Source: Lacrimispora xylanisolvens (GTDB taxonomy: Bacteria; Bacillota; Clostridia; Lachnospirales; Lachnospiraceae). Taken from it: a stretch of DNA of 64,000 bases. Location of the stretch: positions 310,001 to 374,000 of the forward strand of contig NZ_PTJA01000001.1 of assembly GCF_002934545.1 (NCBI RefSeq), read 5' to 3'. Below the pieces are notes generated by a model, which searched no databases, was not told the DNA's origin, and saw only the letters and a program-made list of their open reading frames with translations. Positions 7,198 to 16,587 of the stretch are shown piece after piece. The translations under genes were made by a program, and so were the position numbers. Numbering within the stretch: position 1 is the stretch's first letter; each line of letters begins with the position of its first letter.

Positions 7198-9129
7198 ATG
7201 TCAAAAACAATAAGAATGACAACAGCACAGGCACTTGTAAAGTTCCTGGATAACCAGTATGTTTCAGTGGATGGAACAGAAATTAAGTTTGTTGAAGGTT
7301 TTTTTACAATCTTCGGCCATGGAATTGCAGTTGGTCTGGGAGAGGCTCTGGACACGAATCCGGGACAGCTTCGGGTTCTTCAGGGAAGAAACGAGCAGGG
7401 GATGTGCCATACAGCCATTGCATTTGCCAAACAGAACCAACGCAGAAGAATTATTCCCTGTGCTTCCTCAGTAGGACCTGGAGCTGCCAATATGGTGACA
7501 GCCTGTGCTACTGCAACTGTCAATAACATTCCATTGCTGGTATTTCCTGCGGACACCTTCGCATCCAGACAGCCTGATCCGGTGCTTCAGCAGTTAGAGC
7601 AGAGCAGCAGCCTTGCCACCACCACCAACGATGCATTTAAACCGGTATGCAAGTACTGGGACAGAATTACCAGACCTGAGATGATTATGAGCGCCTTAAT
7701 TAATGCCATGCGGGTGCTCACAGATCCGGCAGAGACAGGAGCCTGCTGTATTTCCCTCTGTCAGGATGTAGAGGGAGAATCCTTTGATTATCCGGAGTAT
7801 TTCTTTAAAAAACGGGTTCATAAGATTACAAGACCTGTTGCAGTGGAAGAAGAACTGGAAGAAATTGCTGAAATCATTGCAGAAGCGAAGAAACCCATCG
7901 TGATTGTAGGCGGAGGAGTTCGTTACTCAGATGCAGGAGAAGTGGTAGAACAATTCTGTGAAGAATTTAAGATTCCCTTTGGAGAGAGCCAGGCTGGAAA
8001 GAGCGCCTGCAAATCCAGCCATCCCTACTGTCTTGGAGGAATTGGAGTAACCGGTACTTATGCCTCCAATGTCATTGCAAAGGATGCAGATGTGGTAATC
8101 GCCATTGGAACCAGACTCAGCGATTTTACCACCAGCTCCAAGTGGCTGTTTAAAAGAGAAAATGTGAAATTTGTTACTATAAATAACAGCAGATTCCATG
8201 CCTATAAAATGGATGCATCCATGGCAGTGGGAGATGCAAAAGTAACCGTAGAGGCACTGACAGAAAAGCTGAGAGAAAAACAGTATGTATCCCAGTACCG
8301 CAATGAGATCACAGACGCAAAGAAAAAGTGGGATGAAGAGATGGTTCGCCTGGGCAGCATTGAGTATACAGGAGATGATTTCGAACCCATTATCAAAGCC
8401 AGAGATCCAAGAACGATTCCGGAATTTGTCCGTCTGACCAATGGTAAGATCACCCAGACCGCAGCACTGGCAGCAATCAGAAGAGTGATTGATGCAGATG
8501 CCACAATCATTACGGCAGGAGGTTCCCTTCCAAGCTGTATGCAGCGTATGTGGACCACTGACAAGCGGGGCGGATATCATGCCGAGTATGGATATTCCTG
8601 TATGGGATATGAAGTGGCAGCAACTCTGGGCGTTAAATTTGCAGAGCCGGAACATGAGGTTTACTGCGTAGTCGGCGATTCCAGTTTTCAGATGCTGCAC
8701 AGTGAAATTATGACAATTATGCAGGAGAGACAAAAAGTCAATATCCTGATCTTTGATAACTGCGGTTTTGGATGTATCAACAACCTGGAGATGAACCATG
8801 GAATTGGAAGCCTTGCAACAGAGTACCGCTATACAGACGGGAAAAAACCAACCGGCGATTTAATTCCTGTTGACTATGCAAAGGTGGGAGAAGGTTATGG
8901 ATTAAAGACTTATACCTGCCGTACCATTGCAGAACTGGAAGATGCATTGAATGATGCCAAGAGCCAGGAGAGAGCCTGCCTGTTTGACTTAAAGGTAATT
9001 CCGAAGACCATGTCCGACGGATATGAATCCTGGTGGAATGTGGGACTTGCTGATACGTCTGAAAAAACCAGCGTAAACGAAGCGTTTGGAAGAGTCATGG
9101 AAGGCAGAAACGCAGCAAGAAAGTATTAA
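7198..9129 (+). CDS. iolD: 3D-(3,5/4)-trihydroxycyclohexane-1,2-dione hydrolase (ThDP-dependent)
   Basis: 643 aa, the usual length for IolD. It hydrolytically opens the inositol-derived ring dione to 5-deoxy-glucuronate. The three thiamine-diphosphate-enzyme domains are visible: the N-terminal pyrimidine-binding domain with the FVEGFFTIFGHG segment, a central domain with VGGGVRYSDAG, and the C-terminal pyrophosphate domain with the GDSSF...FDNCGFG motif near 495-525. It follows iolC by 21 nt with AAAGGAGAG. Confidence 0.95.
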   Translation: MSKTIRMTTAQALVKFLDNQYVSVDGTEIKFVEGFFTIFGHGIAVGLGEALDTNPGQLRVLQGRNEQGMCHTAIAFAKQNQRRRIIPCASSVGPGAANMVTACATATVNNIPLLVFPADTFASRQPDPVLQQLEQSSSLATTTNDAFKPVCKYWDRITRPEMIMSALINAMRVLTDPAETGACCISLCQDVEGESFDYPEYFFKKRVHKITRPVAVEEELEEIAEIIAEAKKPIVIVGGGVRYSDAGEVVEQFCEEFKIPFGESQAGKSACKSSHPYCLGGIGVTGTYASNVIAKDADVVIAIGTRLSDFTTSSKWLFKRENVKFVTINNSRFHAYKMDASMAVGDAKVTVEALTEKLREKQYVSQYRNEITDAKKKWDEEMVRLGSIEYTGDDFEPIIKARDPRTIPEFVRLTNGKITQTAALAAIRRVIDADATIITAGGSLPSCMQRMWTTDKRGGYHAEYGYSCMGYEVAATLGVKFAEPEHEVYCVVGDSSFQMLHSEIMTIMQERQKVNILIFDNCGFGCINNLEMNHGIGSLATEYRYTDGKKPTGDLIPVDYAKVGEGYGLKTYTCRTIAELEDALNDAKSQERACLFDLKVIPKTMSDGYESWWNVGLADTSEKTSVNEAFGRVMEGRNAARKY

Positions 9130-9160
9130 ACGGCCGGATATGACCGGAAAGGAAGAAAAT

Positions 9161-9946
9161 ATGAGTCAGGTATTCGGATATCCGGAATTTGATGAGTCCG
9201 GAGAAAAGATTTTAACAACTTATACCAATGAGTATAAGGAAATGAACATGGACATTCGTGTTTACCGCATGAAAGCCGGGGAAACCAGAACCTTTTTAAA
9301 AGAGGAAGAAGAAACTGCTGTGCTTCTTTTAAAGGGAAAGATCGTATACCGTGGCGGCAATGTGGAGCAGGAAGCCTCAAGAATTGATGTTTTTACGGAG
9401 GGACCATGGTGTCTGCATGGCTGTGCAGGAACAGAGATTTCCGTGGAAGCAAAAGAGGATTCAGAAATTTTAGTCCAGTCAGCAGAAAATAAAAGAACCT
9501 TTGAAGCAAAACTGTATCAGCCCGAAGATGCACCATGGAAGTATTCTTCTGTGGGCAAGTTTGGCAATGTGGCAAAACGTCGGGTGAATACCATTTTTGA
9601 CATAGAGATCGCTCCTTACTCCAATATGGTTTTAGGAGAGGTTTTAAATGACCGGGGGAACTGGTCCGGTTATCTTCCTCACAGACATCCACAGCCGGAG
9701 ACCTACTATTTCCTTTTTGACCACCCGGAAGGATTTGGTGCCAGCTTTGTAGGCGACCAGGTATTTAAAAGCACAGATGGAAGCTTTTCCGCAATTCCGG
9801 GAGGGGAACTTCATCCCCAGGCAGTGGCTCCGGGATACCAGATGTATACCTGTTGGATGATCCGCCATCTGGAGGGCAATCCATGGAATCAGACTGACCG
9901 CAACGAAGATGAACGATACGTGTGGCTGCATGATGCCGAGTTTTAA
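9161..9946 (+). CDS. iolB: 5-deoxy-glucuronate isomerase
   Basis: 261-aa bicupin that isomerises 5-deoxy-glucuronate to 2-deoxy-5-keto-gluconate. The metal-binding histidines lie in LPHRHPQPETYYF, with a further GGELHPQ. I chose the ATG at 9161 (MSQVFGYPEF) because GGAAAGGAAG precedes it; an in-frame ATG at 9086 lies inside iolD and adds an unlikely extension. Third gene of the operon. Confidence 0.93.
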   Translation: MSQVFGYPEFDESGEKILTTYTNEYKEMNMDIRVYRMKAGETRTFLKEEEETAVLLLKGKIVYRGGNVEQEASRIDVFTEGPWCLHGCAGTEISVEAKEDSEILVQSAENKRTFEAKLYQPEDAPWKYSSVGKFGNVAKRRVNTIFDIEIAPYSNMVLGEVLNDRGNWSGYLPHRHPQPETYYFLFDHPEGFGASFVGDQVFKSTDGSFSAIPGGELHPQAVAPGYQMYTCWMIRHLEGNPWNQTDRNEDERYVWLHDAEF

Positions 9947-10015
9947 TAACACAGGGGTTAATCGCCGCGAAACCAGCGGTATAAAAATATGAAAAGACAG
10001 GGAAGGGAAGCAAAA

Positions 10016-10915
10016 ATGTTAAACAAGGAGAAAGTTAAATTAGGAATTGCACCAATTGCATGGACAAACGATGATCTTCCGGATTTAGGTAAGGAGAATA
10101 CCTTCGAGCAGTGTGTCAGCGAAATGGCACTTGCAGGATTTACCGGTTCTGAAGTGGGTAATAAATACCCCAAAGATCCGGAGGTTTTAAAGAAGGCTCT
10201 GGAATTAAGAGGGGTTGAGATCTGCAATGCATGGTTTTCCACATTCTTAATCAGCAAACCTTACGAAGAGACTGAGGCTGAGTTTGAGAAACACGTAGCT
10301 TTCTTAGCTGCCATGGGCGCAAAGGTAGTAGGTGTTTCCGAGCAGAGCTACAGCACACAGGGAATTCAGGACCAGCCGGTTTTCGAAGGAAAGCATGAGA
10401 TGGACGACAGAGAATGGGATCTTCTGTGCACAGGCTTAAACCGTCTTGGCAAGCTGTCCAAGGAAAAATACGGCGTGGCATTAACATTCCACCATCATAT
10501 GGGAACCGTAGTTCAGTCAGCTGCTGAGACAGACCGCATGATGGAACATACAGATCCGGAATACGTAAGTCTGCTTTTTGACAGCGGCCACTTCGCTTAC
10601 TGCGGAGAGAATCCGGTTGAGATGGTAACAAAGCACATCAAGCGTATTAAACATGTTCATTTAAAAGATATCCGTCCGGAAGTAGTGAAACAGGTGAGAG
10701 AAGAGAAGATGAGCTTCCTGGCAGGCGTACGTGCAGGCGCATTCACCATTCCAGGCGATGGCTGTGTAGAGTTTGAGCCAATCTTCAAGGTGCTGGAAGA
10801 TGCAGCTTATGAGGGATATATGGTAGTGGAAGCAGAGCAGGATCCGGCTAAGGCCAATCCGTTAGAATATGCAATCCGTGCAAGAAAATTCATTGCTGAA
10901 AAGACAGGTCTTTAA
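10016..10915 (+). CDS. iolE: Myo-inosose-2 dehydratase
   Basis: 299-aa xylose-isomerase-like TIM barrel that removes water from 2-keto-myo-inositol. It opens with the family stretch [17 protein letters not shown]; metal and substrate residues fall in [22 protein letters not shown] and [12 protein letters not shown] chose the ATG at 10016 ([10 protein letters not shown]), spaced correctly from AGGGAAGGGAAG, over the in-frame ATG at 9989. Fourth gene of iolCDBEG. Confidence 0.93.
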   Translation: MLNKEKVKLGIAPIAWTNDDLPDLGKENTFEQCVSEMALAGFTGSEVGNKYPKDPEVLKKALELRGVEICNAWFSTFLISKPYEETEAEFEKHVAFLAAMGAKVVGVSEQSYSTQGIQDQPVFEGKHEMDDREWDLLCTGLNRLGKLSKEKYGVALTFHHHMGTVVQSAAETDRMMEHTDPEYVSLLFDSGHFAYCGENPVEMVTKHIKRIKHVHLKDIRPEVVKQVREEKMSFLAGVRAGAFTIPGDGCVEFEPIFKVLEDAAYEGYMVVEAEQDPAKANPLEYAIRARKFIAEKTGL

Positions 10916-10942
10916 TTTAAAGGATAAAAGGAGAAGAATATT

Positions 10943-11956
10943 ATGGTAACCGTAGGAATTATCGGAGCAGGCAGAATCGGAAAGGTTCATACCGCAAGCA
11001 TCTGCAATATCGTTAAGAACGCAACAATTAAGACAATCGCTGACCCATTTATGAACGAGGAAACAGCAAACTGGGCAAAGAGCATGGGTGTATCCAATAC
11101 AACCAAGGATTATAAAGAAATTCTGGCAGATCCAGAGATCGATGCAGTTTTAATCTGCTCCTCTACAAACACTCATTCTCCTATCTCTGTAGAAGCAATT
11201 AAGGCTGGAAAGCATGTATTCTGCGAGAAGCCAATTGATCATGACGTAGATAAGATCAAAGAGGTAATTGATGCATTAAAGGATAGCAAGGTAAAATATC
11301 AGGTAGGCTTTAACCGCCGTTTTGACCACAACTTTGAAGCAGTGAGAAATGCAGTTGCAGCAGGAAAAATTGGCGATCCCCATATTATCAAAGTGACTTC
11401 CAGAGATCCTGAGCCACCCAGCGCAGAATATGCAGCTGTATCCGGCGGTATGTTCCTTGATATGACCATTCATGATTTTGATATGGTACGTTATCTGGCT
11501 GGATGTGATGCAGAAGAGATCTATGTACAGTCTGCAGTTTTAGTTGATCCTGCCATTGGAGAAGCTGGCGATGTGGATACTGCTGTAATCACCATCAAGA
11601 TGGAGAACGGCGCAATTGCTGTAATCGACAACTCCAGAAAAGCAGCTTACGGCTATGACCAGAGAGCAGAAGTATTTGGCTCCAAGGGTATGGTTGCAAC
11701 CACCAATGACACAGAATCCAGTGCAGTTTTAAGCACTGCTGACGGTGTGACTGGCGAGAAACCTCTTTACTTCTTCTTAGAGCGTTATATGCAGTCCTTT
11801 GCAAAAGAAGTGAACTGCTTTATCCAGGCCATTGAGAATAATACAGACACTCCTCTTGGCGTATTAGATGGTTTAAAACCGGTATTAATGGGAATCGCAG
11901 CGAAGAAATCTGTTGAAGAGCACAGACCGGTTAAAATCTCCGAAATTACAATGTAA
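10943..11956 (+). CDS. iolG: Myo-inositol 2-dehydrogenase
   Basis: 337-aa Gfo/Idh/MocA oxidoreductase that starts the pathway by oxidising myo-inositol with NAD+. Features: the Rossmann motif GIIGAGRIGKVH (about 5-16), EKPIDHD with the conserved lysine, QVGFNRRFDHNF and the catalytic segment GGMFLDMTIHDFDMVRYL (Asp and His). It is last in the operon, 27 nt after iolE, followed by a strong terminator. No inositol transporter accompanies the cluster here. Confidence 0.92.
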   Translation: MVTVGIIGAGRIGKVHTASICNIVKNATIKTIADPFMNEETANWAKSMGVSNTTKDYKEILADPEIDAVLICSSTNTHSPISVEAIKAGKHVFCEKPIDHDVDKIKEVIDALKDSKVKYQVGFNRRFDHNFEAVRNAVAAGKIGDPHIIKVTSRDPEPPSAEYAAVSGGMFLDMTIHDFDMVRYLAGCDAEEIYVQSAVLVDPAIGEAGDVDTAVITIKMENGAIAVIDNSRKAAYGYDQRAEVFGSKGMVATTNDTESSAVLSTADGVTGEKPLYFFLERYMQSFAKEVNCFIQAIENNTDTPLGVLDGLKPVLMGIAAKKSVEEHRPVKISEITM

Positions 11957-12021
11957 ATGGAAAGATCCGCTGTGTTTCCCGCGGAGGACATTTTCAAACT
12001 GTGGTAAAATTGTTCGTATGT

Positions 12022-12061
12022 ATCGGCAGGCAGTGAGTACTTACTGCCTGCCGATTTTTTT
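12022..12061 (+). terminator. Terminator of iolCDBEG
   Basis: A 17-nt arm beginning ATCGGCAGGCAGT pairs (one G-T wobble) with ACTGCCTGCCGAT and is followed by seven T residues. Confidence 0.9.
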
Positions 12062-12106
12062 ATGCATCCTTTGGCAATCCATAACCTTCCCTTTTTATTA
12101 CTTTCA

Positions 12107-12136
12107 TTGTAAAAAATACTGTGATATTGTTATATG
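12107..12136 (+). promoter_or_regulatory. Candidate promoter of the two-component genes
   Basis: TTGTAA (12107-12112), 18-nt spacer, TATATG (12131-12136). A moderate match. Confidence 0.45.
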
Positions 12137-12164
12137 GACTGTTGATTTAGGAAGGAGAATGAAA

Positions 12165-12872
12165 ATGGAAGAATGTATTCTTTTGGTGGATGATGAAAAA
12201 GGAATTTTAGATATGCTGGAAATTGTTTTGAAAAAAGAAGGATTTCGTAATATTAAAAAAGCACAGACAGGCAAGGCTGCATCTCAGCTAATTCAGGAAT
12301 TCAATCCCAGACTTATTGTATTAGATGTCATGCTTCCAGATGTTAACGGACTGGAGTTTTGTATGGAACTGCGTAAAAAAACAGATGTACCAGTGCTTTT
12401 TTTAACAGCCAAAACATCTGATTATGATAAGCTGACCGGTTTTGCAATGGGAGGGGACGATTATATTACCAAGCCTTTTAACCCAATGGAGGTGACCGCA
12501 CGAATAAAGGTACAACTGAGACACCAGCACTTGTATTCTCAAATTGATCAAAGTAACATGCTGGAATTCCAGGATTTCAGCATAAATAAGAATTCTTGTG
12601 AGGTTAAAAAAGATGGAAGTGTTTTGGAGTTTACTGCACTTGAATACTCCTTACTGCTATATTTTGCAGAACATCCCAACAGGATATTTACGACTTCACA
12701 ATTATATGAAAATGTATGGGAACAGATAAATTTTGGAGATGAAAAAACCGTTGTTATGCATATTTCCAGGATACGAAAAAAAATAGAACCTGAAACAGAT
12801 AAAGTAAAATATATTCACAATATTCGGGGATTGGGGTATAAATTTATTCCTCATAAAAAGGAGGCACTGTAA
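12165..12872 (+). CDS. OmpR-family response regulator (CprR-like)
   Basis: 235 aa. Receiver domain with the acidic pair DD (9-10), phosphorylated Asp in LIVLDVMLPD (residue 54) and Lys in ITKPFNP; C-terminal winged helix with HISRIRKKIEPE and NIRGLGYKF. The start at 12165 is 7 nt after AAGGAG; an ATG at 12159 is too close to it. Its stop overlaps the kinase start by 1 nt. It probably activates the adjacent LanFEG transporter on antimicrobial peptide stress. Confidence 0.88.
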   Translation: MEECILLVDDEKGILDMLEIVLKKEGFRNIKKAQTGKAASQLIQEFNPRLIVLDVMLPDVNGLEFCMELRKKTDVPVLFLTAKTSDYDKLTGFAMGGDDYITKPFNPMEVTARIKVQLRHQHLYSQIDQSNMLEFQDFSINKNSCEVKKDGSVLEFTALEYSLLLYFAEHPNRIFTTSQLYENVWEQINFGDEKTVVMHISRIRKKIEPETDKVKYIHNIRGLGYKFIPHKKEAL

Positions 12873-13969
12873 TGAGAAGTGTCTTTCGGACAATAGGAAA
12901 AGTTTTGCTGCTAATGATCATCCCTTTAGTTGTTTACCTGCTCAGTGTCCGCGTATTTATGGGATTGTTTTTATTTCTGCATAAGGTATGTCCTCTGATA
13001 GGTTTAGCAAATGAAGAAAACATGCGCCACACAGCTATTTTTCTTTCGGCTGTTCTTGTTGCAAGCCTGTTTTTTATATTTGTTTTACGACCTGTTTTAT
13101 ATGTGATTCATTGGATACAATCATTGGATGGAGGGAATTTTAACGAACCGGACAGTTGTTTTCATGGCGGAAATTTTCTGCTCAGCAGATGGTCGCGGTT
13201 TTTGTACAGAGAACTTTTGCAGCAGATGTACAGCTTAAGCAATAAACTGAAACAAAGTGAGGCTGATCAGGTAGCACTGGAAAAAAGCAGACGGGAATGG
13301 CTTGCTGGAATAACACATGATTTAAAAACTCCGCTGACCTATATTCAGGGGTATGCCTCTATGATATCCGCACAGGACTACAAGTGGGAGGACGGAGAGA
13401 TAATAGATTTTGGTAGAAAAATAGAGGAAAAATCCAGGCATATAAAAGATTTAATTGATGATCTCAATCTTTCTTTTCAATCGAAGGATGGAAAAATTAT
13501 TGTGCACAAAACAGAAGTGGAAGTTGTTGGATTTATACGCAATTGCGTATTAGATATTGCAAACTCTCAGCAATTTTCTGATTACATGTTTTCTTTTGAT
13601 TCAGACTTGGATGGCTTATCTATGGTGATAGATACGACTTTGATACAGAGAGCCCTGCAGAATATTCTTATTAACGGAATTATACACAATCCCCCTGAAA
13701 CAGAAATCAACGTATCTGTGGGAAAACAACAAAACAATCTTTTAATTAAAGTTAAAGATAATGGAAATGGGATGGATGAAGAAACAAAAAGTAAGCTTTT
13801 TGACACTTATTACCGCGGAACGCCGACAGACCGTCCTACAGAAGGATCGGGGCTTGGTATGTCCATAGCCAAACAATTTATCGAACTGCATAATGGGTCA
13901 ATTCACGCTGAAAGTACGATAGGGCAAGGCAGCTTTATATTTTTTGAACTGCCTATTTTACTTAATTGA
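12872..13969 (+). CDS. Membrane sensor histidine kinase (CprK-like)
   Basis: 365 aa. Two N-terminal membrane helices (about 8-38 and 54-78) with a very short extracellular loop, then a dimerisation/H box GITHDLKTPLTYIQGY (His about 149), an N box QNILINGIIHNPP, and G boxes DNGNGM and GSGLGMSIAKQF. The tiny loop is typical of kinases that sense stress through their membrane part or partner transporter. Translationally coupled to the regulator (TAATG). Confidence 0.88.
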   Translation: MRSVFRTIGKVLLLMIIPLVVYLLSVRVFMGLFLFLHKVCPLIGLANEENMRHTAIFLSAVLVASLFFIFVLRPVLYVIHWIQSLDGGNFNEPDSCFHGGNFLLSRWSRFLYRELLQQMYSLSNKLKQSEADQVALEKSRREWLAGITHDLKTPLTYIQGYASMISAQDYKWEDGEIIDFGRKIEEKSRHIKDLIDDLNLSFQSKDGKIIVHKTEVEVVGFIRNCVLDIANSQQFSDYMFSFDSDLDGLSMVIDTTLIQRALQNILINGIIHNPPETEINVSVGKQQNNLLIKVKDNGNGMDEETKSKLFDTYYRGTPTDRPTEGSGLGMSIAKQFIELHNGSIHAESTIGQGSFIFFELPILLN

Positions 13970-14060
13970 ACGATTTTATATACATTTTACTTTTGTTTAC
14001 CTGGAAGTTAGAGTAATTATGTATACTCCTGTCAGAAAGAAAAATACAGGAGGGTCTCTT

Positions 14061-14969
14061 ATGTCTGAATATATTATCGAAACGGATGGGTTGACACGTC
14101 GTTATGGTCAACATGTTTCTGTAGATCATATTAATTTACGGGTTCCAAAAGGAAAAATTTACGGTTTTTTAGGAGCAAACGGTGCAGGAAAAACCACAAC
14201 AATTCGTATGCTCCTCAGCTTAATTCGTGGGGATGAGGGCTCTATACGGATTATGGGACAATCTTTGCAACGGGATCGTGAAAAGATTCTGAGAAATGTT
14301 GGATCACTGGTGGAAGGTCCTTCTTACTATGGACATCTGTCAGCATATAAAAATCTGAAAATAATCTGCATGCTTTTGGATTTGCCTGAGAAGGATATTG
14401 ACGAGTTCCTTGACATTGTACGGTTATCTCCTTTTGCCAGGCAAACGGTAAAAGGCTACTCCCTCGGTATGAAGCAGCGTCTTGGTATTGCGCAGGCATT
14501 AATCCGCAGACCGAAACTGCTTATTTTAGACGAGCCCATGAATGGTCTTGATCCGGCAGGCATTCAGGAAATTCGTAACTTAATGTTATCGCTTTGCCAT
14601 CAACAAGGAATTACCATTTTTTTATCCAGCCATATTTTAAGTGAAATTCAGACTATAGCAGATGAAATTGGGATTATACAAAATGGCAGGCTCATTTTTC
14701 AAGACAGTATACAGGAACTGGAGAAAAAAAGTACGACCAGACTTTTGGTGCGGATTGAAAATCAGCAAGAGGCATTCCGCGTACTGTCGGCTGCTGGTGC
14801 CGATGTAGTTTTACAGGAGGGAGAACTGCTTATATCTTTATCGGATGAAATAGATCAGGCAAGAGTGTTCAATATTCTTCAATCTTTTTCCATACAGCAT
14901 ATGCAGGAATTAACGGTTTCTTTAGAAGACATCTTCCTGAACCTGACTGGCATGGATGGTAGTTTATGA
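14061..14969 (+). CDS. LanF-type ABC transporter ATP-binding protein (CprA-like)
   Basis: 302 aa. Walker A GANGAGKTT, signature YSLGMKQRLGIAQAL, Walker B LLILDEPMNGLDPAG and switch His in FLSSHIL. The C-terminal 80 residues match the accessory tail of BcrA/LanF proteins. Start chosen at 14061 after ACAGGAGGG; upstream in-frame starts lack a ribosome site. With the next two permeases it should export or expel lantibiotics or bacitracin-like peptides. Confidence 0.88.
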   Translation: MSEYIIETDGLTRRYGQHVSVDHINLRVPKGKIYGFLGANGAGKTTTIRMLLSLIRGDEGSIRIMGQSLQRDREKILRNVGSLVEGPSYYGHLSAYKNLKIICMLLDLPEKDIDEFLDIVRLSPFARQTVKGYSLGMKQRLGIAQALIRRPKLLILDEPMNGLDPAGIQEIRNLMLSLCHQQGITIFLSSHILSEIQTIADEIGIIQNGRLIFQDSIQELEKKSTTRLLVRIENQQEAFRVLSAAGADVVLQEGELLISLSDEIDQARVFNILQSFSIQHMQELTVSLEDIFLNLTGMDGSL

Positions 14970-15676
14970 TGAAACGGTTATTTTTTGCAGAGTTTTATAA
15001 GACAAGGAAAATTTGCTATATTGTCCCTTCTGTTAGTGCTGTGGTATTAATTTTATTCACTTGTCTGGAGTGGTATTTATATTTCAGGCAAGGGGATTCA
15101 GGAATATATGCAGGCTTAAATATTATTTATATGTTTTTGTCTTTTAGTATGCTGCTAACAATATCGCTGCTTTGCAGCATGGTATCTGAAACAGAACATC
15201 AATCCCAGGGTCTCAAATTTCTTTTTGCCTCACCAGTAAACCGTATGGCTTTTTACTTTACAAAAGCAGTCTGGGTTATTCTTCTGATGCTTTGGTACAG
15301 CATTCTGGTCTTAGGTGGTTTCTGCCTGGTATGGTCTTTGTATACAAATAAAATTCTGCCATTTTCATTTTTAGTGAAACAGATTTTTGGCTGTTTAGCG
15401 GCTTCGTTTCCTGTACTATCTATCCAGTTATTTCTTTCCATTTCCATACCCAATCAAACACTTCCACTTGGTTTGGGTGTGACTGGTGCAATATCAAGCC
15501 TCTTCTTGCCTCGAATTACGCAGTATGATGTTTTATACATCCTTCCCTGGTCATATCCTTCTATGTCAAGCCCATTCATTGGAGGGTATACGACATGGAT
15601 TGCTATCGCTATGGGATCAGGTCTGATTTTGTTTGTAGCAGGTGCTATGGGATTTTGTTCTTTAGAAATAAAATAG
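14966..15676 (+). CDS. LanE-type ABC transporter permease
   Basis: 236 aa with about six hydrophobic segments, beginning KRLFFAEFYKTRK, typical of the ABC-2 lantibiotic-immunity permeases (LanE/G). It overlaps the ATPase gene by 4 nt. Forms the membrane channel with the following permease. Confidence 0.82.
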   Translation: MMKRLFFAEFYKTRKICYIVPSVSAVVLILFTCLEWYLYFRQGDSGIYAGLNIIYMFLSFSMLLTISLLCSMVSETEHQSQGLKFLFASPVNRMAFYFTKAVWVILLMLWYSILVLGGFCLVWSLYTNKILPFSFLVKQIFGCLAASFPVLSIQLFLSISIPNQTLPLGLGVTGAISSLFLPRITQYDVLYILPWSYPSMSSPFIGGYTTWIAIAMGSGLILFVAGAMGFCSLEIK

Positions 15677-15687
15677 GAGAGTACAGT

Positions 15688-16422
15688 ATGTATAAATTAC
15701 TTTATTCGGAGTATCAAAAAATAAAATGGCTCTTTATTCTTAGCATAATTTTATTAGAAGGTGTTTTAACATGGATTCTCGCTGCGGGCAATACAAAGTC
15801 TTTGTCCTACTATTTTCCCTATAATTGGACGACACTTTATTTTCAGGCAGTATCTTTTCATGGTATGTTTTTTTTGCCTCTTTTCACAGGTATTTTTGCT
15901 GCGCTTCTATGCTTTTATGAACATAAAGATGGAGGCTGGAAGCAGTTACTTACAATGCCCTATCCGCGTTTTAAAGTGATCCTGTCCAAATTATTAGCTT
16001 TAATTACTTTGATTGCTTTGATGCAGGTTTTGTTCCTGGCAGAATATTTAATAACGGGAAGTATAATTTATGTAGAGGGTATGATTCCATGGAAATGTAT
16101 TTTGCAGGGGATCATAGGTGGCTGGCTGGCCTGTTTTCCTCTTGCTATGTTACAGGTTTGGCTGGCTACCCGCTTTCAATCTTTTGGCGTTGCACTATTG
16201 CTTTGCATTTTTTCTGTAATTCCCAATATTGTTTTGACAGGGCTTCCTGCTTCACTTGGGGCATGGTTCCCATTTTCCGCCCCGTATTACGCCATGTTTC
16301 CACAAGGGATAAATCTTTCTCCGCAAGTGGAACCAACTACATATATATTAATTCTTCTGATCACATTTTTCGCCTATTTTATGATAGGCATACGATCTTT
16401 TGTCCGTAAAGACTGGAAGTAG
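15688..16422 (+). CDS. LanG-type ABC transporter permease
   Basis: 244 aa with about six membrane helices, opening MYKLLYSEYQKIKW, the usual start for LanG/MutG permeases. The ATG at 15688 follows ATAGGAGAG. It lies 11 nt after the first permease. Two permeases plus one ATPase after a regulator-kinase pair matches C. difficile cprABC, although there the order of regulator and kinase genes differs. Confidence 0.82.
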   Translation: MYKLLYSEYQKIKWLFILSIILLEGVLTWILAAGNTKSLSYYFPYNWTTLYFQAVSFHGMFFLPLFTGIFAALLCFYEHKDGGWKQLLTMPYPRFKVILSKLLALITLIALMQVLFLAEYLITGSIIYVEGMIPWKCILQGIIGGWLACFPLAMLQVWLATRFQSFGVALLLCIFSVIPNIVLTGLPASLGAWFPFSAPYYAMFPQGINLSPQVEPTTYILILLITFFAYFMIGIRSFVRKDWK

Positions 16423-16587
16423 TTTCTGTTACCTTCCTTAAATTATTATCCTGACCGTAAAAAGTACAAAAAGTGCATAGTAACCAGCATGGAAAAAGCA
16501 ATTTCTGCGCTGACGTTTCCGGTTAAACATGTTAAATTAATAGCATATTTTAATAGATATAGTTCATTACAGAAAAGAGGAGTTGTC

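Noticed and set aside
7927-8799. Long minus-strand frame (290 codons) opposite iolD
   Set aside because: It lies wholly inside iolD, which has clear family motifs; the translated sequence has no recognisable domain and no ribosome site.
9086-9160. Extended N-terminus for iolB starting within iolD
   Set aside because: The ATG at 9161 has a better ribosome site and gives the normal IolB N-terminus.
16423-16587. Magnesium-sensing M-box or similar leader before the MgtC-like gene
   Set aside because: The gap is only 165 nt with no extended pairing pattern resembling an M-box.
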